In this document: one piece after another, positions 55,463 to 63,063 of the stretch | Position numbering within the stretch: the stretch's first letter is position 1 | Layout: every line of letters begins with the position of its first letter | DNA from: an uncultured Clostridia bacterium | GTDB taxonomy: Bacteria; Bacillota; Clostridia; Lachnospirales; CAG-274 | DNA length: 64,000 bases | Assembly (NCBI GenBank): GCA_947630725.1 | Contig: CANRIS010000010.1 | Span: forward strand, 17,989 to 81,988 | Direction: 5' to 3' | Translations under genes and position numbers: made by a program | Notes under the pieces: model-generated | What the model was told of the DNA's origin: nothing | What the model saw: only the letters and a program-made list of their open reading frames with translations | Databases searched by the model: none

Positions 55463-56644
55463 TTAACTTTTTACCGTAAATGTAAACATATCATTCAGCC
55501 GTTCAACCGCTTTTTGTTTATCGTCTTCCAGTATGTGAGTATATATGCGGGTAATATCTGTGGAACTGTGACCTAACAGCTCTGCTATTACTTCTATGGA
55601 TATTCCACGCCTGATAAGCTGCGTAGCGTAGGTGTGTCGGAGGCTATGAAAATCCCGCTCCCTAATTCCGTTACGTTTTAACATACGCTTATATGACCGC
55701 AGGAGAGCTCTTGCATCGAGGTAAGATAAATTACTGTTGGTAAATACAAATGTCTCGGGTGTGAACGGTAAGCCAAGAGAAAGGGCTTTTATTTGTGTTT
55801 CCTGCTCTTGCTGCTTGAAGATATGCATAAGATTTTTGGGAATGGGTACCGTTCTGATGCTATGTCTGCTCTTTGGGGTCTGCAATTCTGTTATAAGCTC
55901 CCTTGAACTATCTGCTTTTATCTTGCTGTAGGTCTTTAAGGTTTGGTTTATGGTTATTGTCTTTTGGGTAAAGTCTATATGTTTCCACTGAAGCCCTAGA
56001 AGCTCACCCTGGCGTATTCCTGTACCGATGGCAATGAGTATAAGGTTACGATGTACATAGTCCTGTATGGCTGTCTGAAGCTGCTCTATTTCTGTATCCG
56101 TATATACATCAAGTTTTCTGTCTTTAGTTATTTCACCTGTGTTAGATGGTATTGTAGTGCCTCGCAGAGGGCTCTTAACAATATAGTCCTGTTCTATGGC
56201 AAAATTAAAAAAGCTGCGCAGCAAACTGTTAAGATAGCGAATAGAGGCGGTTGTATGTCCTTCTTCGAAAAGGGTATTATAAAATCTCTGTATAACAACT
56301 GTCTTAACGTCTGCGAGTTTCAGAGAGGCTATAGGGTAGGGTTTTATATATTTTCTGTATACACCTTCATATCTGCTGAAGGTTGCCGGCTTTATATTCT
56401 CTGAGATCCTTTTGAAGTCAAACAGCCAAGTATACATGACTTCTCCCAGGGTGGCTTTATCAAAATCCACATTCAAGCCAAGCCGAAGCTGATTCAGATA
56501 TTCATCTCTTTTTCGTTCGGCGTCCTTTTTGCTTTTGCCATAAAAAGCTTTTATTATTGGCGTTCCGTCCGATTGTTTTCCGACAGTAACCCTTATTCGG
56601 AAGTAATTTACTCCATGTGTTGTGTAGTTGGTTTTGGTTGGCAT
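55463..56644 (-). CDS. int: Tyrosine-type phage integrase
   Basis: 393 aa. N-terminal arm-binding domain (~1-55), SAM-like core-binding domain (~65-165) and catalytic domain with Arg211 (GTGIRQGELLGLQW), Lys258, His333 and Arg336 (HSLRHTYAT), His359 (LLGHSS) and the nucleophile Tyr368 (RIYTHI). All catalytic residues are intact. It faces attL across ~150 bp that carry the arm sites. The family includes Tn916-type and Firmicutes prophage integrases that target tRNA or other conserved sites. Confidence 0.96.
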   Translation of the reverse strand: MPTKTNYTTHGVNYFRIRVTVGKQSDGTPIIKAFYGKSKKDAERKRDEYLNQLRLGLNVDFDKATLGEVMYTWLFDFKRISENIKPATFSRYEGVYRKYIKPYPIASLKLADVKTVVIQRFYNTLFEEGHTTASIRYLNSLLRSFFNFAIEQDYIVKSPLRGTTIPSNTGEITKDRKLDVYTDTEIEQLQTAIQDYVHRNLILIAIGTGIRQGELLGLQWKHIDFTQKTITINQTLKTYSKIKADSSRELITELQTPKSRHSIRTVPIPKNLMHIFKQQEQETQIKALSLGLPFTPETFVFTNSNLSYLDARALLRSYKRMLKRNGIRERDFHSLRHTYATQLIRRGISIEVIAELLGHSSTDITRIYTHILEDDKQKAVERLNDMFTFTVKS

Positions 56645-56666
56645 TTAATCACCTGTCTTTTTTCAC

Positions 56667-57149
56667 TTAGTTATATTCGTCTTCAAACTCTCGCATACTA
56701 TACTCGAAGATTAATTTTTCAACAACTGCCATAAATATATCTTTACTAATTAGTCTATGTCTATATAAATGAAATACCTCATTATATTGAAACATTACTT
56801 TAATAAAGGTTTCGTCTGTAAACTCAATTGAAATGCTATAACTATCTACTGAAATTTCAGCCTCTAATTCTTTACATTTAGTCAGGGCGACTATATGCAT
56901 AAGTGCTTCTCCATAAGTTTTTATGTCTTTAATCGTAAGATTTTCGTTTATTCCTAGTAGCCAGTCAGTTGATACATTATATTTATTTGCTATTTCTTTA
57001 AGAACAGATATAGAAGGATTAGCCCCGCCCTTTTCATATAAAGAAAGAGCAGAAGGGGTAATACTTAAATCTTTTACAAATTCTTTTTGTGTTAATTTGA
57101 GCTTTTGCCTTAATTCTTTTAAGCGTTCTCCAAAAGTGAGCATATTCAT
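56667..57149 (-). CDS. CI-like HTH repressor
   Basis: 160 aa. An XRE helix-turn-helix lies at residues ~8-62 (LTQKEFVKDLSITPSALSLYEKGG split over the two helices) and DWLLGINE ends the domain; the remaining ~95 residues are a C-terminal domain without a Ser-Lys LexA-type protease motif that I can see. AGAGGTGA lies upstream of the ATG. It is divergent from the Cro-like gene and presumably keeps the lytic-like operon off; induction may therefore need a helper antirepressor rather than self-cleavage. Confidence 0.88.
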   Translation of the reverse strand: MNMLTFGERLKELRQKLKLTQKEFVKDLSITPSALSLYEKGGANPSISVLKEIANKYNVSTDWLLGINENLTIKDIKTYGEALMHIVALTKCKELEAEISVDSYSISIEFTDETFIKVMFQYNEVFHLYRHRLISKDIFMAVVEKLIFEYSMREFEDEYN

Positions 57150-57161
57150 AAATAATCACCT

Positions 57162-57280
57162 CTAACTTGATTTTAACAATTATTTAATGCACAGTCAATA
57201 AAAACATTGAAAAACAATTAAATAATAATTTTTAAATTATACTTGACAAATTCAAGTAATATTGTTATAATCAAGTTTAG
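57162..57280. promoter_or_regulatory. Divergent promoters with mirrored operators
   Basis: Minus promoter: TTGACT (57193-57198) and TAAAAT (57170-57175). Plus promoter: TTGACA (57243-57248) and TATAAT (57266-57271). Both have 17-nt spacers. ATTGTTA(A/T)AATCAAGTT(T)AG occurs over both -10 boxes, at 57162-57180 (minus) and 57261-57280 (plus), so a dimeric regulator binding it would control both directions. Confidence 0.8.
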
Positions 57281-57292
57281 GAGGTGATAAGA

Positions 57293-57487
57293 ATGCGAAT
57301 TAAGACACGTAAGGTTTTAATGTTGATGTATGACAAGGGCTTAAAAACCGGTGATGTTGCAAAGGTTAGCGGATTATCAAAGCAGACAATCTGTGCTATA
57401 AGAAGCGGAAAAGGCTGCACATATGAAACAGCAGATAAGCTGGCAAAGGCATTAGATGTATCTTTAGCAGATATAGCCGAAGGGTAA
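57293..57487 (+). CDS. Cro-like HTH regulator
   Basis: 64 aa from the ATG at 57293 (AGGAGGTG upstream). Consists of one XRE helix-turn-helix: GDVAKVSGLSKQTICAIRSG with C-terminal DKLAKALDVSLADIAEG. First gene of the rightward operon, opposite the CI-like repressor, as in a lambda-type switch. Confidence 0.88.
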   Translation: MRIKTRKVLMLMYDKGLKTGDVAKVSGLSKQTICAIRSGKGCTYETADKLAKALDVSLADIAEG

Positions 57488-57502
57488 AAGGAGGTTTGAA
57501 AA

Positions 57503-57769
57503 ATGCAAATAGTACAGAATATGACAACAAAGCAGTATGCTGAATATTACAGAAAAATTACAGGGCTTTATATTAGCCCGTCAAGCGTGGGTCACTTGTG
57601 CAGGAAAGGCGAACTTGATGCTTTCAAGGAACCTGAAGGGAAACAGTGGATTATTAAGGTCAAAAATCCTGCTGTATATCCTGAGGATTATGAAGCCCTC
57701 AACAACAAGTGTATATCCTTGCAAACAACTATTATGAATATCAACAAGCTTTTAGGAGGAGCAGTATAA
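57503..57769 (+). CDS. Excisionase-like small DNA-binding protein
   Basis: 88 aa. The first half (TTKQYAEYYRKITGLYISPSSV, then LCRKGELDAFKEPEGKQWIIKV) resembles MerR-type winged-helix excisionases with a helix-turn-helix and a basic wing; the C-terminal ~30 residues are helical. It follows the Cro-like gene by 15 nt. The excisionase role is inferred from size and place. Confidence 0.6.
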   Translation: MQIVQNMTTKQYAEYYRKITGLYISPSSVGHLCRKGELDAFKEPEGKQWIIKVKNPAVYPEDYEALNNKCISLQTTIMNINKLLGGAV

Positions 57770-57916
57770 ATGGCGAGCAGACGTTGTTTTGCAAACAACA
57801 TCATAGACGATGTGTACCAAGACGAAAAAAGCAGTCTGGATAATATAAATAATGCTTTATGCTCTGAGCCTTTCTTGAAGAATACATATAAGGATCGTGA
57901 TGAATATGGCTCGTAA
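57770..57916 (+). CDS. Hypothetical 48-aa protein
   Basis: Starts ATG at 57770 with AGGAGGAG upstream and ends inside the next gene. Product MASRRCFANNIIDDVYQDEK... is polar. It overlaps the start of the replisome organizer by 17 bp. No family recognised. Confidence 0.6.
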   Translation: MASRRCFANNIIDDVYQDEKSSLDNINNALCSEPFLKNTYKDRDEYGS

Positions 57917-58688
57917 GAGAATGATCGATCCTAATATATGGGTGTCAGAGGACTTTGGAAAGCTGTCAATGCTTGAAAAGCTTATTTTCATAGGAATGTT
58001 CTCACTTGCCGATGATTATGGCTATGGAAAGGCTCACCCTGCCTATATTAAGTCTGTATTGTTCCCTTATGACGATGATAAAAGAATTGCCGATATTGAA
58101 AAGTCGCTTGATAACATAGCCGCTAACATGTCCGTAATTTTTTACACGCATGACGGAAAAGAATACTACAGCCTTACAAATTGGGATAAATGGCAGAAGG
58201 TTGAAAAGCCGTCAAAATTCAGAAACATACCCGAGTTAGGAGAAGATTCGAAGATAACTCGTGAAGCAGTCGGGAAGTATTCGGGGAATAGTCGGGGAGT
58301 ATTCCCGCCTAACAAGAATAAGAATAAGAATACGAATATAAATAAGAATACTTCTTTATGCTCCGAGCCTTACGCCGAGGGCGAAAGCTCTGAGCCGCAG
58401 GCAGAGGAAAAGCCGGTTCTTCTTTTGCCTTTAAACACGAAAGAGGAATACCCGGTTTATCAAGCAGACGTAGACGAGTGGTCAGAGCTTTATCCTGCTG
58501 TAGATGTTATGCAGGCGCTTAGAAGTATGAAGGGCTGGCTTGATGCAAATCCTACAAGGAGAAAAACAAAGAGCGGTATAATGCGTTTTATAGTCGGGTG
58601 GCTTAGCAGAGAGCAGAATAGTGGAGGTGAGCGAAGGGTAAAATCAGAGAGCAAGCCGAAGGAATTCAAGTATGGTACGATATTATAA
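57900..58688 (+). CDS. Phage replisome organizer
   Basis: 262 aa from the ATG at 57900 (AAGGATC upstream; ATG at 57906 or GTG at 57897 also possible). The N-terminal winged helix (MIDPNIWVSEDFGKLSMLEKL, FSLADDYGYGKAHPAYI) matches phage replisome organizers; the central Asn/Lys-rich linker is coded by repeated DNA that may be the origin; the C-terminal part (DEWSELYPAVDVMQALRSMK, SGIMRFIVGWLSREQ) is a DnaD-like helicase-loading tail. Followed by DnaC, the usual pair. Confidence 0.85.
   Translation: MNMARKRMIDPNIWVSEDFGKLSMLEKLIFIGMFSLADDYGYGKAHPAYIKSVLFPYDDDKRIADIEKSLDNIAANMSVIFYTHDGKEYYSLTNWDKWQKVEKPSKFRNIPELGEDSKITREAVGKYSGNSRGVFPPNKNKNKNTNINKNTSLCSEPYAEGESSEPQAEEKPVLLLPLNTKEEYPVYQADVDEWSELYPAVDVMQALRSMKGWLDANPTRRKTKSGIMRFIVGWLSREQNSGGERRVKSESKPKEFKYGTIL
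58270..58350 (+). other. Candidate replication origin (iterons plus AT-rich repeat)
   Basis: Three head-to-tail 11-bp copies: TCGGGAAGTAT (58270-58280), TCGGGGAATAG (58281-58291) and TCGGGGAGTAT (58292-58302), followed by an AT-rich run of AAGAATA-type repeats (about 58311-58350). Lying inside the replisome-organizer gene, as in other phages, it is a good origin candidate. Confidence 0.55.
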
Positions 58689-58703
58689 GAGGGCGCATTT
58701 ATT

Positions 58704-59534
58704 ATGACAATTGAGGAAAGACAACGAAAAAAAATTGAAGCCCAAGCCAAAGCAAACTGGGTCAATAGTCAGGAATGGGAGATATATAACAAAGATTTGT
58801 ATGATTGTTCTATATGTCGTAATAAGGGAGGCAGTCTTGTAGTACACTGGGTAGATGAATACGAGGATTATTGTCTGTTCTGGCGAGACTGCAGTTGTAT
58901 GAGCATAAGGAGAGAAAGAGGGCTTTTAGATGACAGCGGTCTTTATACTATGCAGGAGCGATACAAGTTTAATAACTATCAAACTTTTAACAAATTACAG
59001 GAAAAGATAAAGACGGCCGCAGAAAGGTATATAAAAGAGGCTGAGGCGTGGTTTTATATAGGCGGTCAGTCCGGAGCCGGAAAAACTCATATATGTACAG
59101 CTATAGCTACAGAACATCTTAAAAAAGGAAACAGCGTACTTTATATGTTGTGGAGAGATGCAGGAACACGTCTTAAAAGGCTTATCACTTCAAAAGGAGA
59201 TGAGTACGACAAGGAAATAAATCGATATAAAAATGTTGATGTACTGTTTATTGATGACATTTTTAAAGCAAGACGAAAAAACAACGAATTGTCTGTGACT
59301 GATGGCGATGTTAATCTTGCTTTTGAGATACTTAACTACAGATATATCAGCAGGCGCAAAACTATTATTTCAAGTGAATTGTCCGGAGATGAACTTGAAG
59401 AAATAGACGAAGCTATTTTCGGTAGAATATTTGAAATGACTAAGCATAGTGAATATTTTATATATATTAATAAGGACGCTGGGAAAAATTACCGAACGAA
59501 AGGAGAAAAGCAGAATGATGTTATCCAAAAGTGA
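58704..59534 (+). CDS. DnaC-like helicase loader
   Basis: 276 aa AAA+ ATPase. Cysteines in CSIC (35-38) and DCSC (62-65) may bind zinc. Walker A GQSGAGKT (121-128), Walker B VLFIDDIF and an arginine finger near EAIFGRIFEMTK. It loads the host DnaB helicase on the element's DNA; no own helicase is encoded. Overlaps the 128-aa gene by 20 bp. Confidence 0.93.
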   Translation: MTIEERQRKKIEAQAKANWVNSQEWEIYNKDLYDCSICRNKGGSLVVHWVDEYEDYCLFWRDCSCMSIRRERGLLDDSGLYTMQERYKFNNYQTFNKLQEKIKTAAERYIKEAEAWFYIGGQSGAGKTHICTAIATEHLKKGNSVLYMLWRDAGTRLKRLITSKGDEYDKEINRYKNVDVLFIDDIFKARRKNNELSVTDGDVNLAFEILNYRYISRRKTIISSELSGDELEEIDEAIFGRIFEMTKHSEYFIYINKDAGKNYRTKGEKQNDVIQK

Positions 59535-59901
59535 AGGACCTGCAAAGGGTAAAAAAAAGAAAGTACCAATACTTGGCTGGGCTAATTTACATGAAGAAGA
59601 GAGGATAAGGGAAGCTATTGAAAAAGATCCCATTCAATATCTGAAAGAATATATATGGAGATGTGAACATTTCCCACAAGACCCTTACAACTGGGAGGAT
59701 TACAAGGAAAGATTCTCATACCTTACAGAACCGAAAAGGCTTGAAGAATACATAGAGCAGAGAGGTATATACTTCCACGATCTTGACAACTTGATATCTA
59801 TAGCCAAAGAATATGGGGTAGATATACAGATAGTTGAAAAAGCTGTTTGCGACTATGTAGATAATAAAGAAAAAGCCCCCTCAGATGCGCCAACATCGTA
59901 A
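59515..59901 (+). CDS. Hypothetical 128-aa protein
   Basis: Starts at ATG 59515 (AAAGGAG upstream), within the end of dnaC. Lys-rich N-terminus (SEGPAKGKKKKVPILGW), then LHEEERIREAIEKDPIQYLKE, aromatic-rich WRCEHFPQDPYNWEDYKERF, and an acidic C-terminus. No family recognised. A GCCCCCT/AAGGGGGC stem (~59876-59910) spans its end and may terminate the replication operon. Confidence 0.7.
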   Translation: MMLSKSEGPAKGKKKKVPILGWANLHEEERIREAIEKDPIQYLKEYIWRCEHFPQDPYNWEDYKERFSYLTEPKRLEEYIEQRGIYFHDLDNLISIAKEYGVDIQIVEKAVCDYVDNKEKAPSDAPTS

Positions 59902-59915
59902 GAAGGGGGCAAGGT

Positions 59916-59982
59916 TTGGCAACACCAAAACCCAAAAAACCAACACATAATTAGTTTAACATTATGGTTTTGGTGTTGTCAA
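59916..59982. repeat. 17-bp inverted repeat
   Basis: TTGGCAACACCAAAACC (59916-59932) and GGTTTTGGTGTTGTCAA (59966-59982), one mismatch, 33-bp A/T-rich loop. Located between the replication and capsid parts of the element. Confidence 0.75.
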
Positions 59983-60085
59983 GACCTTAATTTAATTTTT
60001 TTGGCGTGAGTTTTAAAGAAGTGTAATATAACAGATATTATAACAACCAATGCACAACAAAATAATAAAAGTTTGGAGGGGTAAT

Positions 60086-60253
60086 ATGATAAAGCTGCAA
60101 TGTATAGCAAACAAAGATTCGGAGCTGACAAGGCTTATTTGTGCTTTGAAGCAAGCCGGAGCTGAATGCAGAATAAGGCCGTCTCTTGGTAAAGAACCTA
60201 AAGCAATAACAGGGGGAAGGGTACTCAGATGGGTAGAAGTAAAGAGTATATAA
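60086..60253 (+). CDS. Hypothetical 55-aa protein
   Basis: Starts at ATG 60086 (TGGAGGGG upstream). MIKLQCIANKDSELTRLICA, then LKQAGAECRIRPSLGKEP and GGRVLRWVEVKSI. Predicted alpha/beta; resembles small phage ORFs of unknown role. Alone between two non-coding stretches. Confidence 0.6.
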   Translation: MIKLQCIANKDSELTRLICALKQAGAECRIRPSLGKEPKAITGGRVLRWVEVKSI

Positions 60254-60342
60254 TTTGTACAAATTAAGGGCATAATATAGCGTTTTTAGTGCAAAATACG
60301 GACTTGAAAATTATGTGTTTTGACTGAAATATCAAGTTTTTC

Positions 60343-60371
60343 TTGCATATACCCCCTATATATGGTACAAT
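60343..60371 (+). promoter_or_regulatory. Promoter before the capsid operon
   Basis: -35 TTGCAT (60343-60348) and -10 TACAAT (60366-60371), 17-nt spacer. It starts about 270 nt before the scaffold gene. Confidence 0.65.
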
Positions 60372-60377
60372 ATAGGC

Positions 60378-60473
60378 AAGCAAATAAATTTCAGTACCCC
60401 CTGTAATAAGGGAGCTTACAAAGGATAAGCGAGGGAATATATACACTGTGACAGTATATATTTCCTCTTTTTT
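60378..60473 (+). ncRNA. Candidate small RNA or attenuated leader of the capsid operon
   Basis: Directly after the promoter: CCCCT-GTAAT-AAGGG, GCTTA-CAAAGGA-TAAGC (60412-60429), and an intrinsic terminator GAGGGAATATATAC / GTATATATTTCCTC (60431-60444 / 60454-60467) with a T run to 60473. No coding frame. Either a ~100-nt stable RNA or an attenuator that must be overcome for capsid expression. Family unknown. Confidence 0.5.
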
Positions 60474-60646
60474 ATTTGTTGATTAATAAAAAAGCAAAAA
60501 AAGAAAGGTTGGTGAAACCCGCCACCTTATACTTACCTCGCTTTTTGGTAATTTTGTATTTTTTATGTTTCAAGTTTTTGCTTTCTTATTTGCACCCGAG
60601 CAAGTGCCTAAACTGCTCAAATACTCAAAATATGGAGGGTCTGATA
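60474..60646 (+). other. Non-coding leader before the scaffold gene
   Basis: 173 nt with several possible stems, for example CTTTTTTAT / AATAAAAAAG just after the terminator, TTACC-TCGCTTTTT-GGTAA (60532-60550) and GAGCA / TGCTC (60598-60618). With the upstream terminator it makes the 393-bp gap before the scaffold gene. Confidence 0.4.
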
Positions 60647-61135
60647 ATGGACAAAACAAATATTAACGCTAATGTTGATACTGACTTGCAGGAGCAAGGA
60701 AACGGCGAAAATACCGCTGAAAATACTGATGTAAGAACTTTTACACAGGAGCAAGTAGACAATATAGTCGAAAAAAGACTTGCTAAGGAACGCAGGAGAT
60801 TAATGGGAATGATCTCCGATGACGAAAATATAAAAGCAGAACTGACAAAAAGCAAGCTGGAGCTTGAAGTAACAAAAAAACTCAATGATAGTAAATACCC
60901 CTCATGTCTTAGTGGCTTGATGGATTATACAAGTGCGGAAGCATGCGTTGAATCGTATGAAAAAATTACAAAGGTATTTGACGAGGCAATTAAACAAGCT
61001 ATAGAAGAAAAATTCAAGGCTGCCGGAAGGAACCCTAACGCTGGAAGAGGTTGGGCAGATAATCCGGGAGCATATAGAGCATATGAATCTACGAATGAAT
61101 TACGTTCTGCTTTTGGATTAAATAAAGATAATTAA
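60647..61135 (+). CDS. Capsid scaffold protein (DUF4355-type)
   Basis: 162 aa from the ATG at 60647 (TGGAGGG upstream); longer in-frame codons upstream are leader. Polar N-terminus, then RTFTQEQVDNIVEKRLAKERR, the hallmark of Firmicutes phage scaffolds, a coiled-coil middle and a C-terminus ending FGLNKDN. Guides capsid assembly; directly before the major capsid gene, as in phages. Slightly shorter than typical (about 190). Confidence 0.85.
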   Translation: MDKTNINANVDTDLQEQGNGENTAENTDVRTFTQEQVDNIVEKRLAKERRRLMGMISDDENIKAELTKSKLELEVTKKLNDSKYPSCLSGLMDYTSAEACVESYEKITKVFDEAIKQAIEEKFKAAGRNPNAGRGWADNPGAYRAYESTNELRSAFGLNKDN

Positions 61136-61160
61136 TAATATAATATATGGAGGTGAATAT

Positions 61161-62003
61161 ATGGCGCATTCAGTAAATTTGGCAGCAGATTTCAAGCCAT
61201 ATGTTGATGAAATGTTTGCTACTGAAAGCAAAATAAAATTATTGACTAATTCTGATTTCAGTTGGACAGGCGCACATACTATATTTGTATATAAAATAAA
61301 TACCGCACCTATGCAGGACTATAATAGAGCAGGAGACTTTGAAGGCTATAGCAGATACGGTAAAATACAGGGGTTAAATGCAACAACTCAGGAAATGACA
61401 CTGGGCAAAGACCGTTCATTTACGTTTGAAACTGATTTACTGGATACAGACGAAACAAAAGGACAGCTTGACGCTGCATCTGCACTTGCAAGACAGGTCA
61501 GAGAGGTCGTTATACCTGAGATAGACAAATATGTGTATGGTGTAATGTGTGAAAAAGCAGGGCACAAGCCCGAGGCAATAGAGCTTACACCGGATAACAT
61601 ATATACAGAGATCATAAAAGGCAGTGCCGCACTTGATAATGCGGAAGTACCCGATACAAAACGTATATTGCTTGTAACACCTAATACATTCCTTATGATG
61701 AAGCAATGCCCTGATATAACTATGACAGATGAGCTTGATGCGGATTTAAAGCTTTTAGGTGTTGTTACAAATCTTGACGGCTGTGCTGTTATCAAAGTAC
61801 CGGCAAGCAGATTGCCCGAGAATTTCGGCTTTTTAATTGCGCACCCTATGGCAACGGTCGCGCCGGTGAAGTTGGAGGATTATGTTACACATAACAGACC
61901 GCCCGGAATTAACGGCAGCTTAGTCGAGGGGCGTTTATGTTATGATGCATTTGTACTTGATAACAAGGCAAAGGCAATATATTATCAGGCTGTAACGGCT
62001 TAA
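61161..62003 (+). CDS. Major capsid protein (HK97-fold family)
   Basis: 280 aa. The N-terminal blocks (DEMFATESKIKLLTNSDFSW, FVYKINTAPMQDYNRAGDF) and QEMTLGKDRSFTFETDLLDT, RQVREVVIPEIDKYVYG match a major capsid family common in Firmicutes phages. A complete frame with strong GGAGGTG ribosome binding site. No capsid protease gene is nearby, so maturation, if any, would use a helper or none. Followed by an intrinsic terminator. Confidence 0.92.
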   Translation: MAHSVNLAADFKPYVDEMFATESKIKLLTNSDFSWTGAHTIFVYKINTAPMQDYNRAGDFEGYSRYGKIQGLNATTQEMTLGKDRSFTFETDLLDTDETKGQLDAASALARQVREVVIPEIDKYVYGVMCEKAGHKPEAIELTPDNIYTEIIKGSAALDNAEVPDTKRILLVTPNTFLMMKQCPDITMTDELDADLKLLGVVTNLDGCAVIKVPASRLPENFGFLIAHPMATVAPVKLEDYVTHNRPPGINGSLVEGRLCYDAFVLDNKAKAIYYQAVTA

Positions 62004-62015
62004 TATTTGTTTATT

Positions 62016-62047
62016 GTCCCTTGCATTAACTTGTGAGGGACTTTTTT
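62016..62047 (+). terminator. Terminator after the major capsid gene
   Basis: GTCCCT (62016-62021) pairs with AGGGAC (62036-62041), followed by TTTTTT. It lies between capsid and downstream small genes, which lack an obvious own promoter, so it is probably partial. Confidence 0.8.
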
Positions 62048-62068
62048 AACATATAGGAGGATATAAAA

Positions 62069-62317
62069 ATGAAAAAGAATAATAATATCTCAATAAATGA
62101 CTATATGGCAACTTCATTGCCTCAAGCTCCCGCAGACTCAAGAAGAACATCAAGGGTAAGGAAAAGTATTACTGATGATGAATTTGTGGGAGTTAGAAAT
62201 GACCAAGAACATGGAGACGGATTCAATCCGTTTGACTTTGGAAACAATGACGGCGGACTTGTAATACATCCTTGTATAGACGAATTAAAAAGATATTATG
62301 GGAATGACGATGAGTAA
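62069..62317 (+). CDS. Hypothetical 82-aa protein
   Basis: Starts after AGGAGG. Polar: NNNISINDYMATSLPQAPAD, basic middle RRTSRVRKSITDDE, acidic C-terminus FNPFDFGNNDGGL... ending GNDDE. Predicted disordered N-terminus. No family recognised; in the capsid module, so a minor structural or capsid-size role is possible but unproven. Confidence 0.65.
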   Translation: MKKNNNISINDYMATSLPQAPADSRRTSRVRKSITDDEFVGVRNDQEHGDGFNPFDFGNNDGGLVIHPCIDELKRYYGNDDE

Positions 62318-62543
62318 TAAAAGGAAACGAAACTACAAGAAGGAATACAGACAGTACCATTCAAAGCCTATACAAAAGAAAAGGCGTGCGGCGCGCAATA
62401 AGGCAAGGCGCATTATGGGACTTAAAAAAGGCGATCCCAGAGAGGTAGACCATATAAAGCCATTGAGTAAGGGCGGCAGCAATAAGAAAAGTAATCTTCG
62501 TGTAGTATCAAGGCGCATAAACCGAAAAAAAGGCAATAAGTGA
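62310..62543 (+). CDS. HNH endonuclease
   Basis: 77 aa from ATG at 62310 (ATG at 62298 also possible). Very basic N-terminus (KRKRNYKKEYRQYHSKPI), then EVDHIKPLSKGGSNKKSNLR with the DH, N and N of the HNH nuclease motif. Small HNH proteins next to capsid genes in phages work with the terminase in packaging; here a terminase is absent, so it may act with that of a helper. Overlaps its neighbours by a few bases. Confidence 0.85.
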   Translation: MSNKRKRNYKKEYRQYHSKPIQKKRRAARNKARRIMGLKKGDPREVDHIKPLSKGGSNKKSNLRVVSRRINRKKGNK

Positions 62544-62788
62544 TGATAGTAAGAGGGTATGTATATGACCGCAAAGACAAGAGGAAAGATAAAAACTATT
62601 TAGAACAAATACACAGATCAGAGGTATTAATAAAACATATGCAAAACAAAATAGATCGGTTGAGAGATAAGGCAAGGAATACACCTACTTCCCATATATC
62701 ATATACATTGGTAAAAAGCAGCGGTAATATACATGCGGTTGCATTAGAGGAATACTATAATGTAAATTTAAAGGAAGTGAGTACATAA
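62543..62788 (+). CDS. Hypothetical 81-aa protein, coiled-coil N-terminus
   Basis: Starts at ATG 62543, overlapping the HNH stop (TGATG). KNYLEQIHRSEVLIKHMQNK and IDRLRDKARNTPTS resemble the N-terminal part of DUF1492/ArpU-like phage regulators, but the sigma-like C-terminal part is missing, so only a weak resemblance. Confidence 0.6.
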   Translation: MIVRGYVYDRKDKRKDKNYLEQIHRSEVLIKHMQNKIDRLRDKARNTPTSHISYTLVKSSGNIHAVALEEYYNVNLKEVST

Positions 62789-63063
62789 TGGGTATAAAAA
62801 AATTACTTAAGAGAGTTGAAGCATTGAAAAAGGAACATATGGAGTATTTGGTTGCACAAATTATTCCTAATAATAACGTAAGATGTTCAGTAAGTTATCG
62901 TGTTTACGGTCATAATCAAAATACTATTGATGAAGGGACTATGCTTAAAAGCACAAGAGAAGCTGCAAAAGAATATTGCAGAAAAAAGGCAATGGAACAC
63001 AATATAGCAGATGTACATACATTCATTCTAAATATTGTGGCAGCAGGTCAAAAATATGGCTAA
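62788..63063 (+). CDS. Hypothetical 91-aa protein
   Basis: One-base overlap with the previous gene. Basic N-terminal helix (GIKKLLKRVEALKKEHMEYL), a beta-rich middle (CSVSYRVYGHNQNTI) and a C-terminal helix. No family recognised. Ribosome binding site AAGGAAGTG. Confidence 0.6.
   Translation: MGIKKLLKRVEALKKEHMEYLVAQIIPNNNVRCSVSYRVYGHNQNTIDEGTMLKSTREAAKEYCRKKAMEHNIADVHTFILNIVAAGQKYG

Noticed and set aside
62016..62047. Possible end of the element's late operon
   Set aside because: The downstream genes lack their own promoter and are tightly packed up to attR, so the terminator is taken as partial, not as an operon end.
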